Assembly: GCF_000814675.1 (NCBI RefSeq)
Contig: NZ_JWIG01000016.1
Location: forward strand, 124,001-188,000
Length of the DNA: 64,000 bases
From: Pseudoalteromonas distincta
GTDB lineage: Bacteria > Pseudomonadota > Gammaproteobacteria > Enterobacterales > Alteromonadaceae
Direction: 5' to 3'
The translations under genes and the position numbers were made by a program. Each line of letters opens with the position of its first letter. Position 1 is the stretch's first letter. Below the pieces are notes generated by a model that was not told the DNA's origin, did no database searches, and saw only the letters and a program-made list of their open reading frames with translations. Below, piece by piece: positions 45,361 to 55,633 of this stretch.

Positions 45361-45474
45361 TATAAATCCCTTTGTAGGTATTATTATCGATTTGTTAGAG
45401 GTCGTTTCTATAATGACACCAAAAGAGATTCAAGGTAAATAATAAATTTGTCTTTTTTGAACTGATGAATATAC

Positions 45475-45503
45475 AAGAAAGGCTGCAATGTGCAGCCTTT
45501 CTT
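45475..45503. terminator. Terminator of the DsbA/FrnE-like gene
   Basis: Perfect 13-bp arms AAGAAAGGCTGCA (45475-45487) and TGCAGCCTTTCTT (45491-45503), loop ATG. Confidence 0.9.
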
Positions 45504-45525
45504 AATTTTAAACTTTATTTGTGTA

Positions 45526-46185
45526 TTAAGCGTCTTGCTTAGCTTCTTCTTCACTAATTTGTTTTAGTGCTTGAATGAATGAGTCGCTTGGTTGTCCGCC
45601 AGTAAGTGCATACTTATCGTTTATGATAAACGTAGGTACTGACGTAATACCCATCTGTTTAAAGTTGTCTTGCTCTTGGCGTACGTCTTGTACGTATTTG
45701 TCTGAATGTAGAATACCGCGTGCAGTTTCTTTATCAAGACCTACTTTTTCAACAACGTCGAGTAGTGCTTCTTCTTGATTTAAGTATTTTAAATCAGTGA
45801 AGTGCGCTTCAAAAAAGGCGAGTTTTAGCTTCGTTTGCTTACCTTCTTCACGTGCCCACATTAATAAACGATGCAAATCAAAGCTGTTGATCATGATACG
45901 TTTGCCATCAAAATTAAAGGTAAACCCAGCACGCTGACCGGCTTCGAACATGTTTTTACGATTTTCGTCGCCTTGCTCTTCACTTAGGTTGTACTTTTGC
46001 ATTAAGTGTTCGTTTAAGTCTTGACCTTCAATTGGCATATCTGGGTTTAGTTCAAAAGGATGCCACGTAATATCTGCGCTCATTTCGTCTTTGAGTTGCT
46101 CTAGTGCAGTTTCTAGGTTTTTATAACCCACTACACACCAAGGGCACATTACGTCTGAAACGATATCAATTTTAAAGTTTTTCAT
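45526..46185 (-). CDS. DsbA-family oxidoreductase (FrnE-like)
   Basis: 219 residues, no signal peptide, so cytoplasmic. The redox motif C14-P-W-C17 (SDVMCPWCVVGYKNLE) opens a thioredoxin fold with an inserted helical domain. The cis-Pro region is MGITSVPTFIIND. FrnE-type proteins handle cytoplasmic disulfides and often relate to oxidative stress. AAAGGAT precedes the ATG. Ends in a strong terminator. Confidence 0.92.
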   Translation of the reverse strand: MKNFKIDIVSDVMCPWCVVGYKNLETALEQLKDEMSADITWHPFELNPDMPIEGQDLNEHLMQKYNLSEEQGDENRKNMFEAGQRAGFTFNFDGKRIMINSFDLHRLLMWAREEGKQTKLKLAFFEAHFTDLKYLNQEEALLDVVEKVGLDKETARGILHSDKYVQDVRQEQDNFKQMGITSVPTFIINDKYALTGGQPSDSFIQALKQISEEEAKQDA

Positions 46186-46261
46186 ATTTATCCTTTTGAG
46201 GATTGCTTTGGTATAACAGGGGATATTGGGATGAACTGCACTTTATCAATGCCAAACTAAA

Positions 46262-46285
46262 AAGAGCAGCTAAGCAGCTGCTCTT
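46262..46285 (-). terminator. Terminator of the M24 peptidase gene
   Basis: 9-bp arms AAGAGCAGC (46262-46270) and GCTGCTCTT (46277-46285). A T-run follows on the minus strand. Confidence 0.88.
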
Positions 46286-46299
46286 GAAGGTATTCAGTT

Positions 46300-47520
46300 T
46301 TAAGCGTTAAGGCCAAATGGGTCGTCAATACTATAACTTGGTTGTGTAAACCAATGAGGGCCGTTGTCGGTCATGTAAAAATGATCTTCTAAACGCACGC
46401 CAAATTCATCGGGTATAACTAACATTGGCTCGTTACTAAAGCACATGCCTGGGGCAAGTAGGGTTTTATCACCGCCAACTAAGTATGGCCATTCGTGAAT
46501 ATCTAGCCCAATGCCGTGCCCCGTTCGATGCGGGCAACCCGGTGTTTGGTACTGCGGGCCTAGCCCTTGCGCTGCTAAATAGTTACGTGCGCCCGCGTCA
46601 ACGTCTTCGCACGTAGCACCAATTTTAGCTGCATTAAACGCGGCCATTTGCGCTGCTTTTTCATGATCCCAAAACATCCGTTGGCGCATTGTTGGTTCGC
46701 CAAATACATAGGTACGGGTTATATCTGATAAGTAATCGTGTACTTTACAGCCAGTATCAATTAGTACCATATCGCCTTTTTTAAGTATTTGGGCATCTTT
46801 AACACCGTGCGGGAAAGACGTTGCAACACCAAATAAAACAATACAAAAATAGTTACCTGGTGCACCTACTTTTTGGTGTGCTTGCTTAATAAAAGCTTCT
46901 ACTTCGGTGGTGGTTATTCCCTCATAAAGCATGCTTGCTGTGGCTTGATGTACGGCTAAGGTCATGTCCATCGCGCGTTGCATTAAGCTAAGTTCATGAA
47001 CTGATTTATGCATACGGCAATGCGCCGTTACAGGTTGTGCATTTATGAGGGTTAAACCCATTTGTGCTTTATTAATGCCGTCGAATATAAAAAATTGTGC
47101 GCTTTCATCAATGCCAATAGTTGCGTTTTCATTAATGTTTAACTTTTTTAATACTTCGACAAAAAGTGCATAAGGATTTTCGTGCTCTTGCCACCCATGA
47201 ATAGGTCCCTCTATTACTTTAAACCCGTTTAGTGAACCAATTTCGAAATAAGGCGCAATGTATTGTACTTCACCAAGGGCGGGTAATATCGCGCCAACCA
47301 TACGTTCGCTCGCGTACCATTTCATGCCTGTAAAGTAGGTAAGGTTGGTGCCAGCGTTTAAATAAATTGCATCTATGTTGTTTGCTAGCATATACGCTTG
47401 AGCCTTGGCTATGCGCTCTAAATGTTCGTCAGCTGCGATAGGGGTCAGCGTTTGCGTCATGTTACTTAGGCTTGCCAGCGCTTGCTCGCTTGATTGTGTA
47501 CCAATACCGATGGTGGTCAT
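46300..47520 (-). CDS. M24-family metallopeptidase (Xaa-Pro peptidase-like)
   Basis: 406 residues. Creatinase-like N-terminal domain (about 1-170), then the pita-bread catalytic domain. Metal ligands are in VLIDTGCKVHDYLSDITRTYVF (two Asp), HRTGHGIGLDIHE (His), FSNEPMLVIP (Glu) and VRLEDHF (Glu), a complete two-metal set. It removes N-terminal residues before proline or acts as a related aminopeptidase. CAAGGAG precedes the ATG. Single gene. Confidence 0.92.
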   Translation of the reverse strand: MTTIGIGTQSSEQALASLSNMTQTLTPIAADEHLERIAKAQAYMLANNIDAIYLNAGTNLTYFTGMKWYASERMVGAILPALGEVQYIAPYFEIGSLNGFKVIEGPIHGWQEHENPYALFVEVLKKLNINENATIGIDESAQFFIFDGINKAQMGLTLINAQPVTAHCRMHKSVHELSLMQRAMDMTLAVHQATASMLYEGITTTEVEAFIKQAHQKVGAPGNYFCIVLFGVATSFPHGVKDAQILKKGDMVLIDTGCKVHDYLSDITRTYVFGEPTMRQRMFWDHEKAAQMAAFNAAKIGATCEDVDAGARNYLAAQGLGPQYQTPGCPHRTGHGIGLDIHEWPYLVGGDKTLLAPGMCFSNEPMLVIPDEFGVRLEDHFYMTDNGPHWFTQPSYSIDDPFGLNA

Positions 47521-47584
47521 ATTTTTCTCCTTGGATTTTTAGCTAGTGTGATTAATACCAAGGTAAAATTCAATGTTATGCGAT

Positions 47585-47610
47585 AAGAGGCTATTAGTTT
47601 ATAGCCTCTT
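47585..47610 (-). terminator. Terminator of the DCC-SDR-flavin reductase operon
   Basis: 10-bp arms AAGAGGCTAT (47585-47594) and ATAGCCTCTT (47601-47610). Confidence 0.85.
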
Positions 47611-47621
47611 AAAATGGCATA

Positions 47622-48230
47622 TTATTTTTTAGCGTAAGGTAAACGCGTGAGTTTATTACTTGTGTGGTAGCTATCAAGCCCGGTTACTGCCACCGTTTCA
47701 ATAGCCTGTAAATCTAAAAAGCCATCACTTTGAAGTGCTACTTCATCTAAATACACATCAGTGATTTCACCGATTACAAGCTCTGTGCCATTGATGGCTA
47801 AATGTTGGTTTTCTACAAATTTAACCGAGTACTTTAAGCGGCTTTCTTTAACAAAAGGCGCTGCAAAGTCATTTAAATATTCGGGCGTTAAACCTGTCGC
47901 CGCAAATTCCGACTCGCCTTTGTCGTAGCGGGCTGATGTTTGATGAGCTTGCTTATAAATAGCTTTATTAACCTGGTTAATGGTGTAACTACCGGTTTCG
48001 ATTATGTTTTCGAACGTATGTCGAGGCACGCTATTTGGGCGCATTATCATGCCAACTAGCGGCGGGTGAGCACCTAAATGAATAACAGAGCTAACAATGG
48101 CGAGATTAGTATTGCCTTGTTTGTCTTGCGTGCCAATTAAGTTGGCGCTTTTAAAACCCGAAAGCGAATTAATTAAATGAGTACGAGTGTGTTTTTCAAG
48201 TGCGTTTATGCGTTCTTTAGTAAAATGCAT
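47622..48230 (-). CDS. Flavin reductase-like (FMN-binding split barrel) protein
   Basis: 202 residues. Split-barrel flavin reductase features: SGFKSANLIGTQDKQGNTNLAIVSSV, then PPLVGMIMRP and the segment TGSYTINQVNK. It likely binds FMN and may supply reduced flavin or act directly as an NAD(P)H:flavin oxidoreductase. GTAAGGACC precedes the ATG, overlapping the end of the SDR gene (9-bp gap). Last gene of a three-gene operon. Confidence 0.88.
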   Translation of the reverse strand: MHFTKERINALEKHTRTHLINSLSGFKSANLIGTQDKQGNTNLAIVSSVIHLGAHPPLVGMIMRPNSVPRHTFENIIETGSYTINQVNKAIYKQAHQTSARYDKGESEFAATGLTPEYLNDFAAPFVKESRLKYSVKFVENQHLAINGTELVIGEITDVYLDEVALQSDGFLDLQAIETVAVTGLDSYHTSNKLTRLPYAKK

Positions 48231-48239
48231 TAAAGGTCC

Positions 48240-48962
48240 TTACCACGGTATGGTTTTGCCTTGCCAATCTAAGTAGGCAGGCTCACCATTGAGTTCTAAA
48301 TGAAGGTTATTAAAAGTAAGTGTAAAAAGCTGCTTAGCTACAAATTCAGCTGTAAAGAGTTTTCCAGCGGGTACGTTTTTTTGAAATGGCTTTGAAAGCG
48401 CAGTATCAGTAGTCCCTGGGTGAAATAAAACGAGCTTGGTATTTTTAGCTCGGCGTGAAAGCTCAATCGCTGCGGTTTTAAATAGCATGTTAAGAGCAGC
48501 CTTAGAGGCGCGATACGTATACCAACCGCCTAATTTATTGTCGTTAATGCTGCCCACACGCGCACTGAGTGCTGTAATAGTACAGTGCGTTTTATGTGTT
48601 AAGAGCGGCAAAATACTCTGCAAGCAAAGTAGGGGAGTTAGGGTGTTTGAATTTAGAAGTTGGCTAAAATACTCAGCGTCTAAATCTTCCAGCTTTTTTT
48701 CGGGCATATGAGTTTCGTTGTGCAGTGTACCATTGAATATAATAACTTGTTGTATATCGGCATTTTGCTCTTTTAGGTAATTAGTAACGCGCGCTAAACT
48801 TTGTTTTGTGTAGTCAGTATGTAGGTGGACAACACTAGAGTCAGATTCAATGCTTTTTGAACTAATACAAACAATCTGATGAGTAGGCGTGTTTATTTGT
48901 AAATGTTCTATATATGCATTTGCTATGGCACTGCTTGCGCCGAATAAAACAATGGTTTTCAT
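48240..48962 (-). CDS. Short-chain dehydrogenase/reductase
   Basis: 240 residues. N-terminal nucleotide-binding motif FGASSAIANAYIEHL replaces the usual TGxxxGIG with GASSAIA. The catalytic YxxxK is in YTYRASKAAL, and the preceding Ser is in ALSARVGS. The C-terminal part (LNGEPAYLDWQG) resembles CsgA-type SDRs. It starts inside the upstream DCC gene (ATGA overlap) and is followed 9 bp later by the flavin reductase gene, a tight operon. Substrate unknown. Confidence 0.9.
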   Translation of the reverse strand: MKTIVLFGASSAIANAYIEHLQINTPTHQIVCISSKSIESDSSVVHLHTDYTKQSLARVTNYLKEQNADIQQVIIFNGTLHNETHMPEKKLEDLDAEYFSQLLNSNTLTPLLCLQSILPLLTHKTHCTITALSARVGSINDNKLGGWYTYRASKAALNMLFKTAAIELSRRAKNTKLVLFHPGTTDTALSKPFQKNVPAGKLFTAEFVAKQLFTLTFNNLHLELNGEPAYLDWQGKTIPW

Positions 48963-49357
48963 TTATCACCTTTTGCTTTTAGTCCACATTGGCCGTTACT
49001 GCACTGAGTATTTGGCATTAAAAAGCGACTGATGGGGTGCCTATACTTAGCAAATAACAGGTATCCGCAGTCAGCGAAAAAGCGAATTATTGGCAAGCGA
49101 AAAATTTTCAACCAGCTATGTTTACCCACTATTTTCCATGCTTCGTACGTTACATCAAGCCCGTAAATCATTTCACCTGATTGCTTTTGGGCTTGCAGGT
49201 AGTTCATTGCTTTGTCTTTATCAATATACGAGTAGCGTTCACTAAAGTCGCTCGCGTTAAGATCTTCAAGCGTAATTAGATTTTTAGAGTCTGCGTGTTT
49301 TAGTTGCTGCATTTCGGTGCTGCAAAGAGGGCAGTTTCCATCGTAAAAAATGATCAT
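48959..49357 (-). CDS. DCC-family thiol-disulfide oxidoreductase-like protein
   Basis: 132 residues. The motif D6-G-N-C9-P-L-C12 (FYDGNCPLCSTEM) is canonical for the family. Then LEDLNASDFSERY and a membrane-proximal helix region FADCGYLLFAKYRHPISRF, ending in a Cys pair (TQCSNGQCGL). First gene of the operon with the SDR and flavin reductase. The grouping suggests a redox or flavin-related pathway, possibly lipid or pigment photoprotection; this is inference only. Confidence 0.87.
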   Translation of the reverse strand: MIIFYDGNCPLCSTEMQQLKHADSKNLITLEDLNASDFSERYSYIDKDKAMNYLQAQKQSGEMIYGLDVTYEAWKIVGKHSWLKIFRLPIIRFFADCGYLLFAKYRHPISRFLMPNTQCSNGQCGLKAKGDK

Positions 49358-49477
49358 GTAATTGCTTTGTGATTATTTTATATATACTTTTTTACGACAA
49401 GACATTGCAAATGGATCTATTAAATATCTCTTCATGATGATATTAATAGTGTCCTACGAAACAAAGGAGAATGAGAA

Positions 49478-52123
49478 ATGAGTGAACAATATGCCGCCTT
49501 GCGAGGTAATGTAAATTTACTTGGGCAATTACTAGGACAAACTATTAAGGATGCTCAAGGCCAAGCTATTTTAGATAAAGTAGAAGAAATTCGGGCTTTA
49601 TCTAAATCATCTCGCAGTGGTAATGAAGACGACAGACAAGCGCTAATAGACGTTTTACATGCGCTTAGTGATGAAGAGCTTTTGCCGGTTGCCCGTTCAT
49701 TTAATCATTTTTTAAACCTTGCTAATGTAGCAGAACAATTTCATACCGTTTCGCGTTTTAATGACGTTGGCCTTGGTCAACAAAACCCTCTCACTCAAAC
49801 ATTAAAAACGTTAGTTACAAAAGCAGAACAAGGCCAGCTAGATAGTAATCATTTGGCCGAAACACTCTCAAAACTCCACATAAACTTAGTATTAACCGCC
49901 CACCCAACCGAGGTGACGCGCCGTACTATTATTAACAAACATGTTGAACTAAGTGATTGCTTAGCGTCATTAGAGCGAAAAGATAACTTACCGCTAGAGC
50001 GAGACGCTATTTTAAATCGTATTGAACAGCTTATTAGCCAGGCTTGGCATACCGACGACATTCGTCGCTCTCGCCCAACGCCAGTTGATGAAGCTAAATG
50101 GGGTTATGCGGTAATCGAAAACAGTCTTTGGCACGCTGTTCCGCGCTTTTTACGTGAATTTTCAGCCAATGTGAAAGAGCAATTAAGTTTAGAGCTACCA
50201 AAAGATTACAGCCCGATTGAGTTCACATCTTGGATGGGTGGAGACCGTGATGGAAATCCATTTGTAACATCGCAGGTTACAGCAGAGGTGCTTGACCACG
50301 GTCGTTGGATGGCGCTTAACTTATATATTCAAGATTTAAAAACGTTATGCGCTGAACTCTCTATGTCAGATGCCAGTGATGAGCTTGTTGAGCTTGCAGG
50401 TCAAGACTTTGAACCATACAGAGCGGTGATCAAAAAGCTTAAAAACCAAGTTGCAGAGACCGTGGCTCACCTGGGCGCTAAAATTAAAAATAAGCGTAGC
50501 GATTCACAAGATTTAATTACTGATATTAATCAGCTTAAGCACCCTGTAGAGGTCTGCTACCGCTCGTTATTAAAGTGTAATATGAAAGTAGTTGCTGATG
50601 GCTTATTGCTTGATTTACTGTACCGTATTAATAGCTTTGGCTTGCGTTTAGCTAAACTCGATGTGCGCCAAGATTCGTCTCGTCACAGCGATGTTTTTTC
50701 TGAGCTGACTCGTTATTTAGGTTTAGGCGACTACAACCAATGGCAAGAGCAAGATAAACAAGCTTTTTTACTTACTGAACTTAACTCTCGCAGACCGCTT
50801 ATTCCAAAACATTGGCAACCAAGCCCTGATGTTCAAGAAGTGCTAGACACCTTTGATGTTATTGCTAAGCAAGACGAACAAACATTTGGCTTGTATATTA
50901 TTTCGATGGCGCGAACAGCATCAGACATTTTAGCAGTACAATTATTGCTAAAAGAAAGCGGCTGTAGCTTTGATTTACCAGTAGCACCCTTGTTTGAAAC
51001 ACTCGATGATTTAAACGCAGGCAGTGATGTAATTACTACATTACTTGATAATGTTTGGTATCGCGGGCACATTAAAAACACCCAAAATGTAATGATTGGT
51101 TACTCTGATTCTGCTAAAGATGCCGGCATGATGGCAGCAGGTTGGGCGCAGTACGAAGCAATGGATAAATTAGTACAACTTGCTGATGAGCGTGGTATTG
51201 AACTTATTTTATTCCACGGACGTGGTGGCACAGTAGGGCGTGGTGGCGCACCTGCTGCACAAGCGCTGCATTCACAACCGCCAGGCTCTTTAAAAGGTGG
51301 TTTGCGTGTAACCGAGCAAGGCGAGATGATTCGCTTTAAATTTGGTTTACCTGATGTAGCACTGCAAAGCTTAAATATTTACGCAGGTGCAGTACTACAA
51401 AGTAACTTATTACCGCCGCCGGAACCAAAACCGCAGTGGCGCGAAGTAATGAAGCTAATAAGTGAGGAGTCGTGTGAACACTACCGTAATGTAGTTCGCC
51501 ACGATGAAAACTTTGTACCTTACTTTAGAATGGCAACGCCTGAGCTTGAGCTGTCTAAGTTGCCGCTTGGCTCGCGTCCAGCAAAACGTAATCCTAATGG
51601 TGGCGTTGAAAGCCTGCGTGCTATTCCATGGATTTTTGCGTGGAGCCAAAACCGTTTAATGCTTCCTGCATGGTTAGGTGCGTTAACTGGCTTAAAAGCT
51701 GCGCTTAATAAGTACGGCGCAGAAACACTCAACGAAATGAGCCTACAGTGGCCGTTCTTTAGATCGCGCCTAGAAATGCTAGAAATGGTATTTAGTAAAG
51801 CCGATTGCTGGTTGAGTGAGCATTACGATAATGCGCTGGTGGAAGATATGTACAAACCATTGGGTGTAACACTTCGTAAAGAGCTTCAAGAAGCCATTAG
51901 CTTGGTGCAATCACTTAGCCCACAAAAAAGCCTACTCGCCGAACAACCTTGGATTAAGGAGTCGATTAGTTTACGTAATCCGTACACCGATCCACTTAAC
52001 CTATTACAAGTTGAGCTTTTACGCCGTGCTCGCTCAGAGGAAAAACGAAATGAAGGTGACATTGATAATGCGTTAATGATCACGATGACAGGTATAGCAG
52101 CAGGTATGCGTAATACCGGCTAA
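49478..52123 (+). CDS. ppc: Phosphoenolpyruvate carboxylase
   Basis: 881 residues, full length. The first active-site signature is [14 protein letters not shown] (about 133-146). The second is [19 protein letters not shown] (about 538-556), followed by the glycine-rich loop [14 protein letters not shown]. The C-terminus MRNTG is conserved. It fixes bicarbonate on PEP to give oxaloacetate, refilling the TCA cycle. AAAGGAG sits about 8 bases before the ATG. Single gene with a strong terminator. Confidence 0.97.
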   Translation: MSEQYAALRGNVNLLGQLLGQTIKDAQGQAILDKVEEIRALSKSSRSGNEDDRQALIDVLHALSDEELLPVARSFNHFLNLANVAEQFHTVSRFNDVGLGQQNPLTQTLKTLVTKAEQGQLDSNHLAETLSKLHINLVLTAHPTEVTRRTIINKHVELSDCLASLERKDNLPLERDAILNRIEQLISQAWHTDDIRRSRPTPVDEAKWGYAVIENSLWHAVPRFLREFSANVKEQLSLELPKDYSPIEFTSWMGGDRDGNPFVTSQVTAEVLDHGRWMALNLYIQDLKTLCAELSMSDASDELVELAGQDFEPYRAVIKKLKNQVAETVAHLGAKIKNKRSDSQDLITDINQLKHPVEVCYRSLLKCNMKVVADGLLLDLLYRINSFGLRLAKLDVRQDSSRHSDVFSELTRYLGLGDYNQWQEQDKQAFLLTELNSRRPLIPKHWQPSPDVQEVLDTFDVIAKQDEQTFGLYIISMARTASDILAVQLLLKESGCSFDLPVAPLFETLDDLNAGSDVITTLLDNVWYRGHIKNTQNVMIGYSDSAKDAGMMAAGWAQYEAMDKLVQLADERGIELILFHGRGGTVGRGGAPAAQALHSQPPGSLKGGLRVTEQGEMIRFKFGLPDVALQSLNIYAGAVLQSNLLPPPEPKPQWREVMKLISEESCEHYRNVVRHDENFVPYFRMATPELELSKLPLGSRPAKRNPNGGVESLRAIPWIFAWSQNRLMLPAWLGALTGLKAALNKYGAETLNEMSLQWPFFRSRLEMLEMVFSKADCWLSEHYDNALVEDMYKPLGVTLRKELQEAISLVQSLSPQKSLLAEQPWIKESISLRNPYTDPLNLLQVELLRRARSEEKRNEGDIDNALMITMTGIAAGMRNTG

Positions 52124-52130
52124 CGTGCTA

Positions 52131-52176
52131 TTTGTTAGGTATACCAATTAATTATTTTGTTAGGTATACCAGTTAA
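52131..52176. repeat. Short direct repeat after ppc
   Basis: Two 21-bp units (52131-52151 and 52156-52176) differing at one base, each containing GTTAGGTATACC. They lie between the ppc stop and its terminator, and GGTATACC is itself palindromic. Confidence 0.8.
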
Positions 52177-52180
52177 AATT

Positions 52181-52210
52181 AAAGGGAGCACGCGATGTGC
52201 TCCCTTTTTT
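52181..52210 (+). terminator. Terminator of ppc
   Basis: 11-bp arms AAAGGGAGCAC (52181-52191) and GTGCTCCCTTT (52197-52207), then T-run. Confidence 0.95.
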
Positions 52211-52282
52211 TGCGTTAAATAGGCTGGTATTTAACACCCTAACCTTTTAAACTACTTAGCCATTGAATAATTAAAAAATATT

Positions 52283-53209
52283 ATGGCTTCAGCAACTTTT
52301 ACTGTACAGCAAGATACAGCACTTACAAATTCGCACTTCACATTAAGCGTAGCGCAAACAGCGTCATTACGTAGTCAATTAAAATCACAACGTGGCATAT
52401 TAAATTCTAATAATATTAAAGTATTATGCGCGCAACTCAATGTGTCTGATGATGTATTACTACAAGGTTTAGTACCTTTAGCTTCTGAGTATGCCGTTGC
52501 GCCAGTGTCAGGTTTTCATGTAGGCGCAATTGTTAAAGCACTTGATGAAAAGGGTGAGGTAAACTTTTACTTTGGTGCAAATGTAGAGTTTGATCATCAA
52601 GCATTGAGTTTAGTGGTTCATGCAGAGCAATCGGCTATAAATAACGCATGGTTAAACGGCGCTAAAAAAATAGTTAAAATTGCGATTAGCGATGCGCCTT
52701 GTGGGTATTGTCGCCAGTTTATGAACGAACTCGCTGATGCGAAAGAGTTTGATATTTTACTTCCTGATCAGCAATTTAAACTTGCTGAATTACTGCCGCA
52801 TTCATTTGGACCTACCGATTTAGGTAACGAATTTAGCTTGTTTAACCCAAAACCACAGCAAGGTAATTTTAGCTTTGATGGCCTTGATGAAACCCTTGCG
52901 CGTTTTGCACTTAATGCGTACGTGCCTTACAGCCAAAACTTTAGCGCCGTAAAAATAAGTACATTTAGTGATGGTGATTTTTACGGAAGTTACGCCGAAA
53001 ATGCAGCTTACAGTCCAAGTTTATCGCCACTACAAAGTGCACTAAGTCAGTTCTTTTTAGCTGGGCTTAGCTTTAACGAAAGTACGGTGAAGGGAATAAC
53101 ATTGCTCGAAACAGCGGGTCGTGAAAACCAGTCGCAAGTGGCAAAAGCTGTACTTGCCAGTTTTACGCATTTACCAGCACTTAAAGTAATTAGCGCACCA
53201 CTTAAATAG
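52283..53209 (+). CDS. cdd: Cytidine deaminase
   Basis: 308 residues, the long E. coli-type enzyme with a catalytic N-terminal domain and a noncatalytic C-terminal copy. Zinc and proton-shuttle residues are in [11 protein letters not shown] (His, Glu) and [13 protein letters not shown] (two Cys). It deaminates cytidine and deoxycytidine to uridine forms. The next gene, on the opposite strand, is uridine phosphorylase, the following step in pyrimidine salvage. No strong ribosome site before the ATG. Confidence 0.96.
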   Translation: MASATFTVQQDTALTNSHFTLSVAQTASLRSQLKSQRGILNSNNIKVLCAQLNVSDDVLLQGLVPLASEYAVAPVSGFHVGAIVKALDEKGEVNFYFGANVEFDHQALSLVVHAEQSAINNAWLNGAKKIVKIAISDAPCGYCRQFMNELADAKEFDILLPDQQFKLAELLPHSFGPTDLGNEFSLFNPKPQQGNFSFDGLDETLARFALNAYVPYSQNFSAVKISTFSDGDFYGSYAENAAYSPSLSPLQSALSQFFLAGLSFNESTVKGITLLETAGRENQSQVAKAVLASFTHLPALKVISAPLK

Positions 53210-53221
53210 TGGCTTGCATAC

Positions 53222-53251
53222 AATAAAGCACAGCCGGAGCTGTGCTTTATT
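53222..53251. terminator. Bidirectional terminator between cdd and udp
   Basis: 13-bp perfect arms AATAAAGCACAGC (53222-53234) and GCTGTGCTTTATT (53239-53251), loop CGGA. Confidence 0.92.
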
Positions 53252-53303
53252 AAAGCGAGCCATTCTATCGAATTAACTCACTCACTGACTGCTATAACCT
53301 GTA

Positions 53304-54059
53304 TTAATCAAGTAATACTTTAGCTGCTTCTAATACTACTGCTACAGATTTACGCTCAATTTCACCGTGGTCTACATTTGGTATTTCTTGGCGAGTACGG
53401 TTAACAAGTACGCCTGCTACACATGCTGCTTGTAATCCAAGGGCTGCACACATAGTAAATAATGTTGCCGATTCCATTTCGTAGTTCATCACGCCCAATT
53501 TTTGCCACTCTTCGCAGCTACCTTGTAGTGATTTAGGAACGTAACCAGAGTGCGTATCGTAACGCTCTTGCCCTGGGTAGAATGTATCGCTTGATGCAGT
53601 AATACCAATATGAAAATCGATATTTAGGTTTTTACATGCTTGTACCATAGCTTGTGTTGCATAAAAGTCAGATACAGCAGGGTAGCTAAGTGGTGCAAAA
53701 TGTTGGCTAGCTCCATCTAAACGTACAGACGCTTGGCTAATTAAAATTTCGCCTTCGTTAATGTGTGGCTGAATTGCACCGGTTGTACCAATACGTAAAA
53801 ATTTACGCACGCCAAGTTGTGCTAATTCTTCTACTGCAATCGACGTAGATGGACCACCAATACCTGTAGAACATATAACCACAGAGTGGCCGTTTAATTG
53901 ACCTAAATAAACATGAAACTCGCGAGTTTGAGCAAGGCAGGTTGGGTTGTCTAGGAATTGTGAAATACGTGCTGCACGATCTGGATCGCCCGGTACAATC
54001 GCAAGTTTTGCACCTTTAAGATCGTCAATACATAGTCCTAAGTGAAATACCTTTTCCAT
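53304..54059 (-). CDS. udp: Uridine phosphorylase
   Basis: 251 residues, matching the 253 of E. coli Udp. Motifs VFHLGLCIDDLKGAKLAIVPGDPDR, REFHVYLGQLNGHSVVICSTGIGGPS, RIGTTGAIQ and the specificity segment MNYEMESATLFTMCAALG. It splits uridine to uracil and ribose-1-phosphate and forms a hexamer. A 7-bp-arm palindrome lies 32 bp upstream of the ATG. Convergent with cdd, its functional partner. Confidence 0.96.
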   Translation of the reverse strand: MEKVFHLGLCIDDLKGAKLAIVPGDPDRAARISQFLDNPTCLAQTREFHVYLGQLNGHSVVICSTGIGGPSTSIAVEELAQLGVRKFLRIGTTGAIQPHINEGEILISQASVRLDGASQHFAPLSYPAVSDFYATQAMVQACKNLNIDFHIGITASSDTFYPGQERYDTHSGYVPKSLQGSCEEWQKLGVMNYEMESATLFTMCAALGLQAACVAGVLVNRTRQEIPNVDHGEIERKSVAVVLEAAKVLLD

Positions 54060-54090
54060 AGCTAAGCCTTTTATAATAATTTGTTGTCAA

Positions 54091-54108
54091 TCTAGCATGA
54101 TTGCTAGA
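54091..54108. promoter_or_regulatory. Palindromic operator-like site before udp
   Basis: TCTAGCATGATTGCTAGA: perfect 7-base arms TCTAGCA and TGCTAGA around TGAT. Position suits a repressor site for udp. The regulator is unknown. Confidence 0.45.
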
Positions 54109-54523
54109 AACATTTATCAAGTACAGGACGATTGTCCGTTTTATCTTAACTCTTCCAATAAAGCCTTAATAATTTTAAGGGCTAATTTGATTTATTCACC
54201 AACTATGAATATTCACTCAAGTACTTATATACGTAGCCTTGTTACGCTGTTGACATGTTCAAGCAGACATAATAAGTATCACTCAAGCGCGTAACTACGA
54301 TTAAATGAATGATTACAAATTTTCATTAATATCAAATAAATTCAATGGCTTAAATTTGTAGTGAACATGTAAAAACTAACGTGTTTACTTATATTAAGCA
54401 CTGACTTATTTAGCAAAGTGGCATTTATTTGAAGTTTAGGCATTTTTAGTGATTTTGCATAACTAATCAAAAGTAATCAAAACTAATTAGCTACGTACAG
54501 AATAAAAACCAAAGGAGTTTATT
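54109..54523. other. Noncoding gap between divergent udp and ureohydrolase genes
   Basis: AT-rich. A 65-codon frame at 54097-54294 has no ribosome site or family resemblance and is not called. Near the ureohydrolase start there are repeated AATCAAAA-like units (54467-54483). Otherwise I see nothing. Confidence 0.5.
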
Positions 54524-55633
54524 ATGAGCACACAATTTGAAGCATTTAAAAACAAAGTTGAGCACTGTTTGTGCGCACCGGGTGATGGCGTATACACAGT
54601 AAATACTGCAAAAGAGCGCAAAGCCGCACTGCGTAATAAACTTTATGGACAAACTGAAAACGTTGATAATTTGTGGCGCGAGTCTTTAAACGAATTACCA
54701 AACTCACCACATAAAGCCGTTATGTTAGGTATTAGTTCAGACTGTGGCGGTGGGATATTACGCGGCGCAAACTGGGGGCCGTTGTTTGTGCGCTCAGCAT
54801 TAATTGATCAGCAACCTCAGTGTCATTCGTTTGATTTGGGTGATGTACGTGTGATCCCACATTTACTTCATGACAAATACCTAAATGATGCAACCATTTC
54901 TAATTGCCAAAAAGCCTTATATGGTGATGAAGATAACGACTATTACGTAAGCCCATTATCAATCACTGAGGATGTATGCGACAGTTTTTACGCAACGTTT
55001 AAAGATAAAGGATTATTTGGTATTGGTGGCGATCACTCAATTAGTTACCCACTTACTAAAGCGTACTTAAAAGCAAAACGTGATCAAGGTAAGCGCACGG
55101 CTATTATTCACTTTGACGCGCATACCGATTTACTTGTGGAGCGCTTAGGTATTGATTTATGTTTTGGCTCGTGGTGTACACATATACTAGAGTTTTTACC
55201 GGCGCCGCATCATTTAATACAATTTGGTATACGCTCAAGTGGCAAGCCTAAAGCGCATTGGGAAAATACTTTTGGTGTTAAACAGCACTGGGCACATGAA
55301 ATCATTGAACGCGGCGCAGCAGCGGTTGCTGCCGACGCTATTGCACAGTTAAAAGCCGATAACGTTGATGAAATATACGTAAGCTTTGATATTGATGCAC
55401 TTGATGCTGAATTTGCATCCGCCACAGGTACACCAGAGCATCACGGTTTAACGCCTCAGCATGCGCTTGATATTTTATCAGCCATTGCGGATGAGTTTCC
55501 TATTACAGGTGCAGATATGATGGAGATAGCGCCATTTACCGACAGCTCTTTAGTTGGTCAATCAAGCTCAGAAACGACGCTTAGAGAAGGCGCTAAAATT
55601 TCAGCCTTTTTAATTAGTGCAATGAACAAGTAA
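54524..55633 (+). CDS. Ureohydrolase (arginase/agmatinase/formimidoylglutamase family)
   Basis: 369 residues. The binuclear Mn site is complete: IGGDHSISY (His), HFDAHTDLL (Asp, His, Asp) and SFDIDALDAEF (Asp, Asp). The family fold is clear, but the substrate (arginine, agmatine, formiminoglutamate) is not decided by these motifs. About 50 extra N-terminal residues (LYGQTENVDNLWRESLNELPNS) mark a marine subgroup often annotated as arginase. AAAGGAG precedes the ATG. Single gene, divergent from udp. Confidence 0.88.
   Translation: MSTQFEAFKNKVEHCLCAPGDGVYTVNTAKERKAALRNKLYGQTENVDNLWRESLNELPNSPHKAVMLGISSDCGGGILRGANWGPLFVRSALIDQQPQCHSFDLGDVRVIPHLLHDKYLNDATISNCQKALYGDEDNDYYVSPLSITEDVCDSFYATFKDKGLFGIGGDHSISYPLTKAYLKAKRDQGKRTAIIHFDAHTDLLVERLGIDLCFGSWCTHILEFLPAPHHLIQFGIRSSGKPKAHWENTFGVKQHWAHEIIERGAAAVAADAIAQLKADNVDEIYVSFDIDALDAEFASATGTPEHHGLTPQHALDILSAIADEFPITGADMMEIAPFTDSSLVGQSSSETTLREGAKISAFLISAMNK

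Noticed and set aside
54097..54294. 65-codon open frame between udp and the ureohydrolase gene
   Set aside because: No ribosome site, no family resemblance and odd composition. It overlaps the palindrome before udp.
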